Below are positions 44,397-58,534 of a stretch of 64,000 bases of DNA, in pieces. The translations under genes were made by a program, and so were the position numbers. The notes beneath the pieces were generated by a model. That model was not told the origin of the DNA. It searched no databases and saw only the letters and a list, made by a program, of their open reading frames with translations. The stretch is from Albugo candida (lineage: Eukaryota > Oomycota > Peronosporomycetes > Albuginales). The DNA is taken from assembly GCA_040437565.1 (NCBI GenBank), contig JBDOQK010000064.1, positions 1 through 64,000 on the forward strand, written 5' to 3'. Each line of letters opens with the position of its first letter. Position 1 is the stretch's first letter.

Positions 44397-47300
44397 TTTG
44401 GGTGGTACGTGGTCCGTCCTGAGTCATCAGTATAGCGCACCCGTGGTCTTCTGCATGACGACAATGACCCAATTCGATGCTTACCAACGTTGACAGTGAG
44501 TAATTGGTAGGCACGAGCCACCGAATCCAACTATAAAATGGCTTCATCATCGGATGTAACATCAAAAATCCCGCAAAAAGATTGAATATCACCGATAACG
44601 CACCGACCGCGACGTTGGCTACTTTGATATTCGAAAGCAGTAGCCCCATAAGCTGCCCTAGACTTGTCTTGATACTGATATGAAGAAGAAATACAAATGA
44701 AAATAGAAAGAAGGATTCCGCGCTTTGCGTCCACCCGGTCATCCAATACTCAACGTTCATAAACAAAAGGGCAGTGATGACCAAGTATGGTACTTCAGCC
44801 AGCATTAGGGAAAGACTATACGGAAGTGGGTCGTAATAGTTGGACATACGCTCACGATAATACACTACACGCTCGGAGACCACTATATCCAGTACTGTCA
44901 TCAAGTTGGTCACACCAATAAAGTCCAATGTGTTGTACATGAGCCCGACGTGAGAATTCACTGCGGCGACAGAGGCGATTTTCAACTTGAAAAATGTACT
45001 CCCGAAAATCGCGGCGTAAATAGGGAATGCAACCATCCGCATGACGTTGTATTGAGGATTCCGCCAATATGTCAAACGCATTTTCTTTGCGCAGAGAGTG
45101 CACTGATTATAAAAGGACGTGGCTATGGGAGTCAGATGAAGCGTCGAGAACTTCACCATAACTTTTGGATCAGCGTGAGCCAAGTTATGGATATTGCTGC
45201 CAGTGTTTGTATCGCGCTTTGCTAAAAATTCAAGTGTTTCGCCGTCGAGCTGACCAGTGCTTAGCTTCTCGTTAATACTTTGATTTTGTCGGCGAAGCGC
45301 ACTTTGAATGTATTCATTCGAGTAGTCACGCGCTTGACCGCGTGCAATTCCTGCCCCAATGACTTCAAGCATGTAAGTAGCGGGGTTACAGCGAGTTCGG
45401 ATAGCTGGAGTTCCAGGAATACTCTGGAGATATGTCAAAAGCTTTGCGCAATCTCTTCCCAAGTCGCCGAAATACGCGACTTTGCCACCTTTTTGGAGCA
45501 GTAAAAGGGCATCGAATAGTTCAAACAGCTGCAAGCTTGGCTGGTGTATTGTACAGAGCACCGTTCGTCCGGTGTGAGCGATAGAAAGCACTCCCTTCAT
45601 GACCGTAGCTGCAGATCGAGCGTCCAATCCGCTTGTGGGCTCATCGAGGAACAAGATACTTGGATTCGCAACAACTTCCACTCCGATCGTAACTCGTTTT
45701 TTTTGCTCCAGAGAGCACGTGCGAATGAGTGCGTTGGAGATGCTGGTCAACTCCAGTAGATCCATCGTTTCGCAGACGATTGCATCACGTGCGCTTTGAG
45801 TTGTATCACTGGCAAGCCGTAACATTGCGGAGAATCGAAGAGATTCCAATACAGTCGCAGCTGGAGAATGGATATCCATTTGCTCACAATATCCAGCAAT
45901 TCGACTGAATATTGAAGGATCTTTCATTTCGCCATTCACAGTGATATTTCCTGTGATCCTTCCACCAGTTTTTCTCCCAGCTAAAACATCCATAAATGTG
46001 GTCTTTCCGGCTCCACTTGCACCCATTAATGCAGTCATCGTATATGGCGTGAAAAAAGCACTTATATCGTGCAGTAGATGGATCTCTTTGTTATTCACTG
46101 GATCACTGACATGATAATTCAGCCTGTCGACGCAAATGTATGCTGGGACGCAAGTAACGCCCGGCAATTTCTCCGATTCCTGTGGATGTCCTTCATTTAC
46201 ATTGAGAGCGATATCTCTCTGCGGATTCTCATTTCCGTGCTTTTGGCTCAAATTCGACTCTGTTACGTGACTACTATAATAATCTTCCTCAATCACAGTG
46301 GCTTCCGTAGTCACAGTCGGTTCATATCGGAGCCAATGCAACGCAGCCGCACTGAGAAGTGTGAAGATCACATAGTACCCTAGAAGAACGCCAACGCCAA
46401 TCCAAATGAATTCCGGGCCTTTTGAGATCTGTACTCGCCTTAGAGCAGTCACACGCTGTGCCAAAGTGTATCGCTCATCATGAAACTCATTCAGAAGCGC
46501 ACTTCGAAGAGCCCATGCAAGCGGATTGAACCAATACACCCATCGCCAATACGATGGAATGAGATCTGGGAGAATGATATTCCCAGAAAACAGCAGGAAA
46601 AAGCTCACTGAAAGACTCGCAAATCCTTGCGCGATGGTCACCGATGGCGAGAAACATGCGAGCATGGAGAAATACGCGGCGATTGCATGTTGGAACGACA
46701 CAATGATGGCATAGAATGTGAAAAATGTTGCAGCCGATCGAGCAAAGTCGATCATAAAGTAAACGATGACGACCATAAGAATCGAGACGCACAGGTTCAA
46801 AGGAGCCTGAATCATCGTCTCTGCCAATGTGTAAGACAGTGTGCGGTAAAAGTTTCGCAGACGTTGTTTGTAAAAGATACTCCGATTCTGTAATGTGATT
46901 GTAAGCTGTTGCCATGCTTGTCGCTGGAAAATGGCGACGATGAAGAAGATGACGCGTAGATACTGACGAGAATACACTTTGTAGAAAATCACTCCAAGCA
47001 ACAATCCCACAAGAAGGCTTTCCACAAGCTTTCCAATGACAAGATTTCTATCGCGTAGCCATATCTTTCGCTGACGCTCCAAGACAAGCTTAGTGCTCTG
47101 ATAAAAAGTTGATGCAAATGGGGAAGCGTACGTTTTTTTGGGAAGACGATCCCGTTTGGAAGTTGCATTTGGATCGAGTTCTATCTTTTGATGGAGCTTG
47201 TCGTGTTGCACACTGCGGGGTTTGTTTTGATAGTACGTTGAAGCAAGAAAACATTCTTCAAACTTGTGAGCTCTTTTGGGCGGTTTTGGACCGACTTGAT

Positions 47301-48501
47301 GCTCTTGGGTCACGTAGGCTGCCCCACGACCGGACGTGATATCAATGACGAAATCGGCTAGATCCACATGTTCTGGGCATGTGAATCCGAGCTGTTTCAA
47401 GTATGGAAGTAGATGGATGCGTGGACCGTGATACACAAGCCTTCCTTCCATCAAAACGATAATATCATCAAATAACTCGACGACTTCAGGTGGTGGCTGT
47501 AAGAGTGCGACAACAGCAGACCCTCCGAGCACTCGCGTCCAGCTACGGAGAGATTTCGTTATGTCGTATGTCGCAGCGCTGTCGAGCCCTGTGCTTATTT
47601 CATCACAGAGGAATACACTCTGTCCTCCAACGAGCATTTCGCCAATAGTGACGCGCTTACGCTCTCCTCCACTGACACCACGAAAAAGAGCATCGCCAAC
47701 GTATGTATTCGCACAATGTCGAAGTCCAAGAATGTGTAGACAAAGATCCGTTCGAAGCTCTGCGACTTGGCGCAGATTTGTCGCACCACTTTTTGGAGGT
47801 CCATTCAGACAACGATCCGCAAATGTAATGGTTTCTCGAACAGTTAACGTTGGAAAATGACAGTCTGTTTGATCCATAAGCCCGACCAATTTCGAGACAT
47901 CGATTTCATCACTACGATATCCGCTGTAAGTGACCTGTCCTTTGAGAACTCGACCTGCGCGCGTTCCAAGCTTCCCGGCTAATGCTTTGAGAAGTGACGA
48001 TTTCCCAGCACCGGGACTGGCGAGAACTAACGTCATAGAAGCTGGAGAAATGATTCCCGACATTGGATGCAGGATTTTACGTTCTTCCTTACGCAATGTA
48101 TGCCAAGGCACGCACATCGGTCTGGATTTCAAAGCTTTATTTTTTGATCGCACCCACACACTATACGATAAATTCTCAAAATGAATTTCGGGTGTCGGGA
48201 AACTAAAGTTATTTCGACGCCAAGTCACTCTCAATTTCGCGTAAAAACGATCAAGACCACCGCTCAATAAGGTCTCAAGATTGGAGGCATCCAAACTACT
48301 GAATCGCTCAAGCACAGAGGGGGTCTTGGCTCGATCGGGGACAGTGACCTGAGAGACTGGCAAGTCACTCAGCTGATCGACAGCCTGTTCGATGACCTCT
48401 GCATTGAAAATCTCATCCTCGTCACACTCGTCGTCACGAGGAAAAAGAGTGTCATCGGTGATAGCACTGAGGCTTTCGTCGCGAATCGGTCTCACTTCCA
48501 T
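44263..48501 (-). CDS. PDR-type (ABCG) full-size ABC transporter
   Basis: 1412 residues from the ATG at 48501, in one exon, with the PDR layout NBD1-TMD1-NBD2-TMD2. NBD1 has Walker A SPGAGKSSLL (residues about 162-171), signature VSGGERKRVTIGE and Walker B VFLCDEISTGLDS. NBD2 has Walker A GASGAGKTT, a degenerate signature SLEQKKRVTIG and Walker B ILFLDEPTSGLDA. Each half ends in a block of about six hydrophobic helices. The acidic N-terminal 85 residues are unusual only in being long. Such pumps sit in the plasma membrane and export hydrophobic compounds, giving tolerance to plant defence chemicals or fungicides; the substrate here is unknown. It is divergent from the kinase gene at 49035, with a shared 530-bp upstream region. 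The frame is intact. Confidence 0.95.
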   Translation of the reverse strand: MEVRPIRDESLSAITDDTLFPRDDECDEDEIFNAEVIEQAVDQLSDLPVSQVTVPDRAKTPSVLERFSSLDASNLETLLSGGLDRFYAKLRVTWRRNNFSFPTPEIHFENLSYSVWVRSKNKALKSRPMCVPWHTLRKEERKILHPMSGIISPASMTLVLASPGAGKSSLLKALAGKLGTRAGRVLKGQVTYSGYRSDEIDVSKLVGLMDQTDCHFPTLTVRETITFADRCLNGPPKSGATNLRQVAELRTDLCLHILGLRHCANTYVGDALFRGVSGGERKRVTIGEMLVGGQSVFLCDEISTGLDSAATYDITKSLRSWTRVLGGSAVVALLQPPPEVVELFDDIIVLMEGRLVYHGPRIHLLPYLKQLGFTCPEHVDLADFVIDITSGRGAAYVTQEHQVGPKPPKRAHKFEECFLASTYYQNKPRSVQHDKLHQKIELDPNATSKRDRLPKKTYASPFASTFYQSTKLVLERQRKIWLRDRNLVIGKLVESLLVGLLLGVIFYKVYSRQYLRVIFFIVAIFQRQAWQQLTITLQNRSIFYKQRLRNFYRTLSYTLAETMIQAPLNLCVSILMVVIVYFMIDFARSAATFFTFYAIIVSFQHAIAAYFSMLACFSPSVTIAQGFASLSVSFFLLFSGNIILPDLIPSYWRWVYWFNPLAWALRSALLNEFHDERYTLAQRVTALRRVQISKGPEFIWIGVGVLLGYYVIFTLLSAAALHWLRYEPTVTTEATVIEEDYYSSHVTESNLSQKHGNENPQRDIALNVNEGHPQESEKLPGVTCVPAYICVDRLNYHVSDPVNNKEIHLLHDISAFFTPYTMTALMGASGAGKTTFMDVLAGRKTGGRITGNITVNGEMKDPSIFSRIAGYCEQMDIHSPAATVLESLRFSAMLRLASDTTQSARDAIVCETMDLLELTSISNALIRTCSLEQKKRVTIGVEVVANPSILFLDEPTSGLDARSAATVMKGVLSIAHTGRTVLCTIHQPSLQLFELFDALLLLQKGGKVAYFGDLGRDCAKLLTYLQSIPGTPAIRTRCNPATYMLEVIGAGIARGQARDYSNEYIQSALRRQNQSINEKLSTGQLDGETLEFLAKRDTNTGSNIHNLAHADPKVMVKFSTLHLTPIATSFYNQCTLCAKKMRLTYWRNPQYNVMRMVAFPIYAAIFGSTFFKLKIASVAAVNSHVGLMYNTLDFIGVTNLMTVLDIVVSERVVYYRERMSNYYDPLPYSLSLMLAEVPYLVITALLFMNVEYWMTGWTQSAESFFLFSFVFLLHISIKTSLGQLMGLLLSNIKVANVAVGALSVIFNLFAGFLMLHPMMKPFYSWIRWLVPTNYSLSTLVSIELGHCRHAEDHGCAILMTQDGPRTTQTFIVTTYGFLYSNISRNIGLLILMWLLLQIGIYLTLRFVSNLKR

Positions 48502-49034
48502 AAAAGTCAATTCGAGTCCGTCCGTCGGACTATGCTATTGTAACTGATCCTAGAGGCGGCGCGTCTCTTTGCAAACGTACTTTAATCTCTCATACTTGTC
48601 AGTGCGCCTACTAAGGCAAGGATATATCTGTAGAATTCGCTAAGAAGCACTTTATGGTCGCATTTAAATCATTAGGGAATTTGTATGAATTGCAATGTGT
48701 TGTGAGCGCTATGAACTGCGCGTTTCGATGCTGCCGAGTGTCTTATCTCTCTTAGCTTGTGATCAGTAGATGTCGCCTCTTTCTACATCCTGAACCGCTT
48801 TTCTTACTTTACGAGTTATGGGACCCTTTTGAGCGCTTTTCAAGCGGACACGACTTACATACGACTTGCTATATCTTCAGCTATGTGTGATATCAATGAT
48901 AAGATACGAGGGAGTCGCCGCCATGAGCATAATTGACATCCTAATCAGAGGAATGATCCATTTTCAAGTACCAAGACGGTCCGATCAGCTGAACCGCGTA
49001 ACCGGGTCCTTAACCGCGCCTCCCTAATATCCGA
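48502..49034. promoter_or_regulatory. Bidirectional upstream region between ABC transporter and PRP4-like kinase
   Basis: 533 bp separate the two divergent start codons. I see no clear Inr. A partial FPR-like CCATTTTCAA occurs at 48959-48968, on the kinase side. Confidence 0.4.
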
Positions 49035-51084
49035 ATGGGCTCATCGAAACGAGTTCGGTCTGATCATAGTCGCTATTCACGCCATCATTCTCGATCCGTT
49101 GAGAGAGATAGCAGGAAACGCTCTAGGAATTTCAATACAAGGCGTTCACGCTCTCCGTTACGCTCAACTCCTTTGCGGAATGACAGTCGACGTCATCGTC
49201 ATTCTTCCCGAAAAGAAAGTCATCGACGAAGGAGACGTAGTCGCTCCGCAAGCGCTCGATACCACACCAAGCGAAAACGACAAAATGAGCCTCCAAAACG
49301 ATCCGTTTCTTCTTCCTTATCCAATTCGATGAAATCCGACCTTGAAGGCGGTGTTGAAGAAGTGAAAATTACCGAAAATGCAACAGCTCAAGAAACAATT
49401 ACAAAAGACACACAAGAAACTCAATTTTTGCAGCAAGTAGAAATCGATATTGTGAGCTCAAAATCCGATGTGATACACGATCTCCCAGCCGAAGAAATCA
49501 AGATCCAAGGTATACAGAGCCAAATAGAAGCCCTCAAGAAGCTTCCCAAGACACTGACGAGCCCAAAAGTTCCCGAAAAGTTGGATGTAAGCACGCTAAA
49601 AATGGACATTTTAAATGTTTTAAAGGAGGCGCGTAACACTATCGCCGGTCTAAAATATGAGAACGCGATTGTTCCACAAACAAAGTCTGAAGCTGATGTG
49701 ATACAATCCGAAAGAACGTCGCCAACAACCGCAAAATTGATTTCAAAATGTCCAGAAAAAATGTCGAAACACGATGTTTCACTGACGGAATCGAATCCGG
49801 GCGATGACTTTGACATGTTCTCACTGGAAGAACAACAAGAAAACGTTTCCTCGATTGTAGCGCCCGTGCAGATATTAGCTGCTCCAACTTGTGAGGAGTC
49901 CAACTGTGATGATGGTGAGGGATACTATCGCGCAAGTGTGGGCGAAATATTGAATGCACGATATCGAGTTCTTGGAACCGTTGGCAAAGGAGTATTTTCG
50001 ACCGTGCTGCGATGTCTCGACTTGCATGCAACTCCCGCTGAAGACTCTGATACGAATTCTTCCGTCGTAGCTATCAAGCTAATCCGAAATAATGACACAA
50101 TGCGCAATGCATCGCAAACTGAAATCAAAGTTCTCAAAACGCTCGGGTCGCGGGATCCAAAAGATCGCAAACATTGTGTTCGTCTTCTCGACCATTTTGA
50201 GCATCGGAACCATATTTCTTTGGTTTTTGAGCCAATGCAAATGAATTTGAGGGAAGCGATGAAAAAGTTTGGAGGTAAAAGCGGTATTGCCATTCAGGCA
50301 GTTCGTATCTTTGCTCGTAATCTTTTGATCGCGCTGAGTCATCTTGAAGCCTGTGACGTGGTCCACGCCGGTGCGTACCGTACGATTGATCTTCTTGTTC
50401 CTCACGTTCTCTGTGTAGATGTCAAACCCGACAATATTCTGTTGGACGATAAGCAAACTACCGTCAAAGTTTGCGATTTCGGCTCGGCATTTTTTCGGAC
50501 CGATGGCACGCATCACGATCCGACTCCATACTTGGTGAGCCGATTCTACCGTGCTCCTGAAATCATTCTCGGGTTTCCGTATGATAAAGCGGTAGATATG
50601 TGGTCTATTGGTTGCTGTCTCTTTGAAATGTTTACCGGACAAGTTTTGTTTCCAGGGAGTACCAACAACGAAATGCTCAAGTTGTTCATGCAATTGAAGG
50701 GGAAATTGCCATCCAAATTCATCAAGAGGCATCGAACTGTGTACCTCGAGCAGTTTCAGATGGAGCCTCATTTCACAGATGAGATGAGATTCATTAGTCG
50801 CGAGACGGATCGTGTGACAGGTAGAGGAGCTCTTTTGGCTGTGTCTGATGTGCGGGATCTTTTATTGGCTGTGATTCTCTGTAGGGAAGCCAATCGTTCG
50901 ACATCTGGAAGGAATGAAAACCCGTACGGATCTCGGGAACATACTGATGGCCGCCAAGAGCAGTACCGATAAGAAAAATCATGTGCAGGAATTACAAAAC
51001 CTGCTGGATAAGATGTTGATGCTGGATCCATCGAAACGCATTTGTGTCCGTGAAGCACTCGCTCATTCATTTGTCAAAAAGTGA
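49035..51084 (+). CDS. PRP4-type splicing factor serine/threonine kinase
   Basis: Three exons, 49035-50370, 50419-50820 and 50885-51084, with introns 50371-50418 (48 nt) and 50821-50884 (64 nt), both GT-AG. The spliced protein is 645 residues. The first 100 residues are rich in Arg-Ser/Arg-His (RS-like), a low-complexity middle follows, and the kinase domain begins near residue 310: LGTVGKGVFSTVLRCLD, VAIKLIRN, VVHADVKPDNILL (restored by splicing), VCDFGSAFF and PYLVSRFYRAPEIILG. The C-terminal exon gives LDKMLMLDPSKRICVREALA. The HADVKPDN and SRFYRAPEI words are specific for PRP4/PRPF4B kinases, nuclear enzymes that phosphorylate spliceosomal proteins of the tri-snRNP. Reading straight through both introns meets no stop until 50972, so the spliced model differs from the longest open frame. 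Confidence 0.92.
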
Positions 51085-51643
51085 GTCAATTTAGAAATAA
51101 CAGCCAATCAGACAAGTGAGCGGTTGAAGAACACTTCTACCGCTTTATCTATCAATTTTGATGTGTTTTTCCGTCGTTTTGAATCGCTTTGTGTAAGAGC
51201 GTACACTCTGTTTTCATACCATCTGTGAACACAAACAAGATCCACTGTGCGGTCACTCACTGTCACGCAGTTTTGAATCTATAGCAAGCTCTTTTTTGTA
51301 TAAAATGCTCGAAAACAGCTGCAGTGAAATCGATCCTTTGGATTCCTCGAATGATCAACAAGTCCCAAGGCCATCGCTCACTGAAAGAGATCGACATTTG
51401 CGCTTTGTGACAGCTGTGCAAATGCGAAAAAAATGATTTTGAGTTGCGACACTCAATCTGATTCCAAGATGGAATCAGATTCTACCCGGAAGAGCGGATG
51501 CTATTTGTAGGTGCGCGCTTTCGACGATGTTTGAGCCTACCAGACGTATCCAAAGGTCACACAAGACCTTTCATGGTCGATAAAGACTGATGCATTGATT
51601 GTACAACCACTTTAACATTTATCAACTCCATAAGAGCACTTAA
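51085..51643. other. Intergenic region with a stem-loop at 51455-51481
   Basis: About 560 bp without a gene. It contains a perfect 11-bp stem, AATCTGATTCC / GGAATCAGATT, with a 5-nt loop. Upstream of the next ATG I see no full Inr. Confidence 0.6.
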
Positions 51644-52693
51644 ATGGCACGATTTCAATACGGTTTTGCGTATCTCTCGCTGGCGTTAATGATCGCTGCG
51701 GTTATCACAAAGGAACTTCCATCATGCAAACTGAACGCTTCGGAAGGGAATTTGAATAACGGCGTCACAATTGTATTGGATCCTTCGTGTCGTAACGGAG
51801 GATTGGGATGTATCACCGATAAGTGCACGTATTGCAGGACGTTCAATACTTCCGAATCAGCCCATTTGCGTGAATGTGACCAAATCGGATGGTACAATAT
51901 TTTGACACAGGCTTCCTCATCCTCCTCTGCAGAGACTCGATGCACTGCATCCGTGTCTTCGAGCGATTTCGACGTGGGAATCAATATCATTCCCGATACC
52001 AATTGCAGTAATGGAGGCCTCGGATGTGTCGATGAGAACTGCAGATATTGTAAGATGAAGGACACCAATCAGTCTGCTCATTTGGATCCTTGTGCTGATT
52101 TCGGATACGCTTTTGAATACGATGGAGACGTATGCGCTGCTTCGCTTTCTCAAGGAGATGCCGCTGCTGGTGTGAATATTGTGACGGATCCGCAGTGTGC
52201 TTTTGGAGGTATTGGGTGTTTCCAAGAGACATGTCGCTACTGTCAACTGTTTGACACCGAAAAATCCAAAGATTACGTAAATTGCTCGCGATTCAACTCG
52301 TCACTGGACACGTTTGCATCATCCGATCAAAAAGAGACGAATTGCTCATTGGAGTTTTCGAGCGTCACACAAGGGCTTTACGCGGTCACAGATCTATCAT
52401 GTCAGCAAGGAAATGCCTCCTGTATATCCGATCAGTGTCGTTTGTGCGCACTTGGGCCCAATGCGTCATTGCCCAACTTGATGCCCTGCAGCGCGTTCAG
52501 AGATTTCGTGTTTGAGCGACCAATTTGCGAATTTGAATCCGTCTATCTGGACAAGGAGGTTGCTATTATCCCGGACACAAATTGCACAGAGGAAAGCTGG
52601 GACTGTTTTGCTTCAAATTGCCGAGTTTGTCAATTTGGATCATTGGCCGCCGGACTATCTTCATGCTCTGATTCCGGATACGCTTTTACCTGA
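51644..52693 (+). CDS. Secreted protein with five cysteine-rich repeats
   Basis: A single-exon frame of 349 residues with a signal peptide (FAYLSLALMIAAVITKELPS). The mature part consists of five repeats of about 60 residues. Each has the core (D)xxCxNGGLGCxxxxCxYC, then an NTSxSAHLxxC-like half, and many N-glycosylation sequons. Copies: CRNGGLGCITDKCTYC, CSNGGLGCVDENCRYC, CAFGGIGCFQETCRYC, CQQGNASCISDQCRLC, and a short last copy CTEESWDCFASNCRVC. The last two have lost the GG. No transmembrane segment or other domain. I do not know a function; the pattern suggests a disulfide-knotted extracellular repeat. It lies 131 bp upstream of the LRR receptor-like kinase gene on the same strand, a possible functional pair. 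Confidence 0.85.
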   Translation: MARFQYGFAYLSLALMIAAVITKELPSCKLNASEGNLNNGVTIVLDPSCRNGGLGCITDKCTYCRTFNTSESAHLRECDQIGWYNILTQASSSSSAETRCTASVSSSDFDVGINIIPDTNCSNGGLGCVDENCRYCKMKDTNQSAHLDPCADFGYAFEYDGDVCAASLSQGDAAAGVNIVTDPQCAFGGIGCFQETCRYCQLFDTEKSKDYVNCSRFNSSLDTFASSDQKETNCSLEFSSVTQGLYAVTDLSCQQGNASCISDQCRLCALGPNASLPNLMPCSAFRDFVFERPICEFESVYLDKEVAIIPDTNCTEESWDCFASNCRVCQFGSLAAGLSSCSDSGYAFT

Positions 52694-52748
52694 TTCGTCT
52701 CAGACTCAGAACGTACTGACTATAACGGACGTGGTAAGGGTTGTTTAG

Positions 52749-52777
52749 GTTCGGACACTTTTTCTCAGTGTCCGAAC
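52749..52777 (+). repeat. Perfect 11-bp stem-loop between two genes
   Basis: GTTCGGACACT, 7-nt loop TTTTCTC, then AGTGTCCGAAC. It follows the stop of the cysteine-repeat gene by 55 nt and precedes the ATG of the receptor-like kinase gene by 48 nt, so it lies in the 3' UTR of one or the leader of the other. Confidence 0.85.
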
Positions 52778-52824
52778 TCTTTATAGTATAAAAACGAATT
52801 ATAAGCGTCTTTACACAGAGCTCC

Positions 52825-55158
52825 ATGAAAAGGTTGCATTGCTCCCTCGCTGTGCGTCTTCTTGTGATCGCGTGTCTACGCTGGCCAGCATGTGACGCGT
52901 CTGAATGTACTTCAATCACACAGAATGTTTTGACGAGTGAAAACTGCCCTGCCAATTGTCTGAACAATCCGTGTGTCTTATACGCTCCTTCCCTGCGCAC
53001 TCGACTTCCATGCAGAAATACTGGCGCTTCTGGCTCATGTCTGGTCGACAGTAGCTACACTTCCGATTCCGGGCCGTGTGAGATCACCTATCAGTGCCTG
53101 GACTCTATGGTGAACGCACAAGACAGTTGGTTTCTATCAACCGGATACATCAAACAGAGTGACACAATGACACAAGCATACGTCACAGTCATTGAAAATC
53201 TTCGATTCGATCCTTCGATCGTCTCCGTGTACGTCTTTTTCCACTCATAATTTCCTCTGCTAACATTTTGCAATCAGGCAACTGAATGGAGGCCCCACAA
53301 TCGGTACCAAAGGTGTCATGCAAAACATTCAATTAGAGCCTTCGTTCTTCTCCAATCAGCCGAGCACCGTCTTGCAATTGTACGTCAAAACCAATGTTTT
53401 TCCATACTATCACTAAGTCATTTCTCAGTATTGGAATGCATATTAATTTGCGCGCTTTTTTGGATCAATCGAATGTGAATTTCCCTCCAACATTGACGCA
53501 TTTGTACCTGGTCAATGTCAACTTACAAGCTCTCCCCAAACAAATTGCCAATTGCTCTCTCACGTACCTGTACGCACTCTATTGACAATGGCATAGTCCT
53601 ATCCTCTAATGTATCACTATTTCTCCATAGCGATATATCTCAAAACTACCTCACTTCCTTCCCTTCGGAAACAAGCAGTTTGTATCGAAGTCTTCAGTCA
53701 TTGACCACACTCAATTTGGCCGAAAACAATATCGCTAATCTGAGCAGTCCGCTTCCTTCCAAATTGGAGAATCTGTGCGTTGTGTCGCATTACGCGGCGT
53801 AAGGCTCACTGCTCACTCACATTTGATCTGTTAGCACACTATCAGGCAACCCGATGGAATTCATACCACCGGTTGTATTTCTTTCGAATGCGTTGAAAGA
53901 GTTGCGAATGAAAGCGTGTCAGTTGTCAAATGTGAAATTAACGTCAGAGCAATTTGCATTTTTAGAGTCTCTATCGACTTTCGACGCGGATATGGCATTT
54001 TCAGGTCATTGTGCTCGCGGGTATGGAGCCACAGCGTCTCGAAATGGCAAAGTGTGTGTGTTTGGAGCTGCTGATACGACTTCGACTTCTTCATCGACGG
54101 GACTTATCGTCGGACTTGTGCTTGGCGCTGTAGGAATTGTACTCGTTGCTTGCTCGTATGTGTATTGGCGTCGAAAAAGTCGTCAGGAAAAGTACTCGAC
54201 AAAGGGAAATAGTCGTTTCGACACCGATCTCACTGAAGATATGCTTCGAGACGGAAGTGGCGGCGTATCTGGTGAGACGCACGGATCCTCGAGTATTTGG
54301 AATGATTCCGACTTGCTAGCGGTTCGAGTCGATTACAAAGATGTCCGACTTGTAAAGCTGTTGTCTCGTGGAGGCTTTGGCGAAGTGTGGCTTGGATCGT
54401 ACATGAACGAAGAAGTCGCTGTGAAGCGATTGCTTTCCGACAAAAAGACGATGAGCGATGCATTAGCATTTGCTTCCGAAGTCAAAGTGATGGCGAAATT
54501 GGAACATCCGAAAATCGTCCGATTCATTGGCGTTGCGTGGTCGACGGCATTGACAATTCAGGCCGTCACGGAGTATATGGATTGTGGAGATTTGAAAAGT
54601 CTGTTGAATTCTCGCAAAGGCTCCTCACTCACTTGGGCGAATCTCAAATGTCAGATCGCGATCGATATCGCCGATGCGCTCGTGTATATGCACACAATGA
54701 ATCCGAAAATCATTCATCGCGATCTCAAGTCTCGAAACGTTCTCGTGGATGCACAACAGGGAGCCAAATTGAGCGATTTCGGGATCTCTAGGAATCGATC
54801 ATTAGAAGACACAATGACAGCCGGTGTTGGTACTGCTCGATGGATTGCCCCGGAAGTCATTCTCGGCGGACATTACACGGAATTGGCCGATGTGTACTCA
54901 TTGGGCGTCGTACTGACGGAATTGGATACGTGTAAGAATCCTTTTCATGATGCGGTGAATACCAACGGATCCAAGATGCAAGATGTCACAATCTTACAAT
55001 TGGTGTCATCCGGACAGCTAAAGCCTTCCTTCTCTCCAAGCTGTCCTTCTTCGATCGTGAAATTGGCGGAAGCGTGTCTTGCATTCCATCCATCCGAACG
55101 ACCGGGAGCCATCCACGTGTCGTATGAACTTCGGAAAATCCTACGAGAAGAGCTTTGA
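52825..55158 (+). CDS. LRR receptor-like protein kinase of the TKL group
   Basis: Five exons: 52825-53228, 53278-53379, 53429-53569, 53631-53774 and 53835-55158. The four GT-AG introns are 49, 49, 61 and 60 nt, and the spliced protein is 704 residues. It has a signal peptide (SLAVRLLVIACLRWPACDAS) and a cysteine-rich N-terminal cap (about 25-100). Leucine-rich repeats follow, restored by splicing (LTHLYLVNVNLQALP, LTYLDISQNYLTSFP, LTTLNLAENNIANL, LENLTLSGNPMEFIP). A transmembrane helix lies at about 351-372 (GLIVGLVLGAVGIVLVAC). A cytoplasmic kinase domain runs from about 430 to 700: GGFGEVWLGS, VAVKRL, HRDLKSRNVLVD, LSDFGISRN and GTARWIAPEV. All catalytic residues are present. It is probably a cell-surface receptor signalling through a Raf/MLK-like kinase; the ligand is unknown. 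It ends 178 bp from the convergent CDC48 gene. Confidence 0.93.
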
Positions 55159-55336
55159 GACGAGATCATGGAATTCTATGGGTGCATGGAGGCTTTGTGT
55201 AGTGGAAATGAAAGCGTGCGTTCAATGTCGAGTGAGACGATCAACTGACTGAAAATGAATGATTCCATCAGACTTGCGAGAAGATAGAAGACATGATAGC
55301 TATATTGCGTGTAACACACAGTCTTTCACTGGCGAC

Positions 55337-58446
<3,110 letters not shown>

Positions 58447-58534
58447 AGAAGTTGAAAAAGATACAATTATCTACGGATTACATACATTCAGGGTGAATTG
58501 TGTGAATGTATTATTGGATCGCTCCCCCTTTGAA

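Noticed and set aside
49035-50972. Single-exon reading of the PRP4-like kinase
   Set aside because: The read-through interrupts HADVKPDN and loses the conserved C-terminal lobe; both are restored by two short GT-AG introns.
51061-51076. Initiator-like GCTCATTCATTTGTC at the end of the PRP4-like gene
   Set aside because: It lies in the last coding codons (ALAHSFVKK) and breaks the consensus after the first seven bases.
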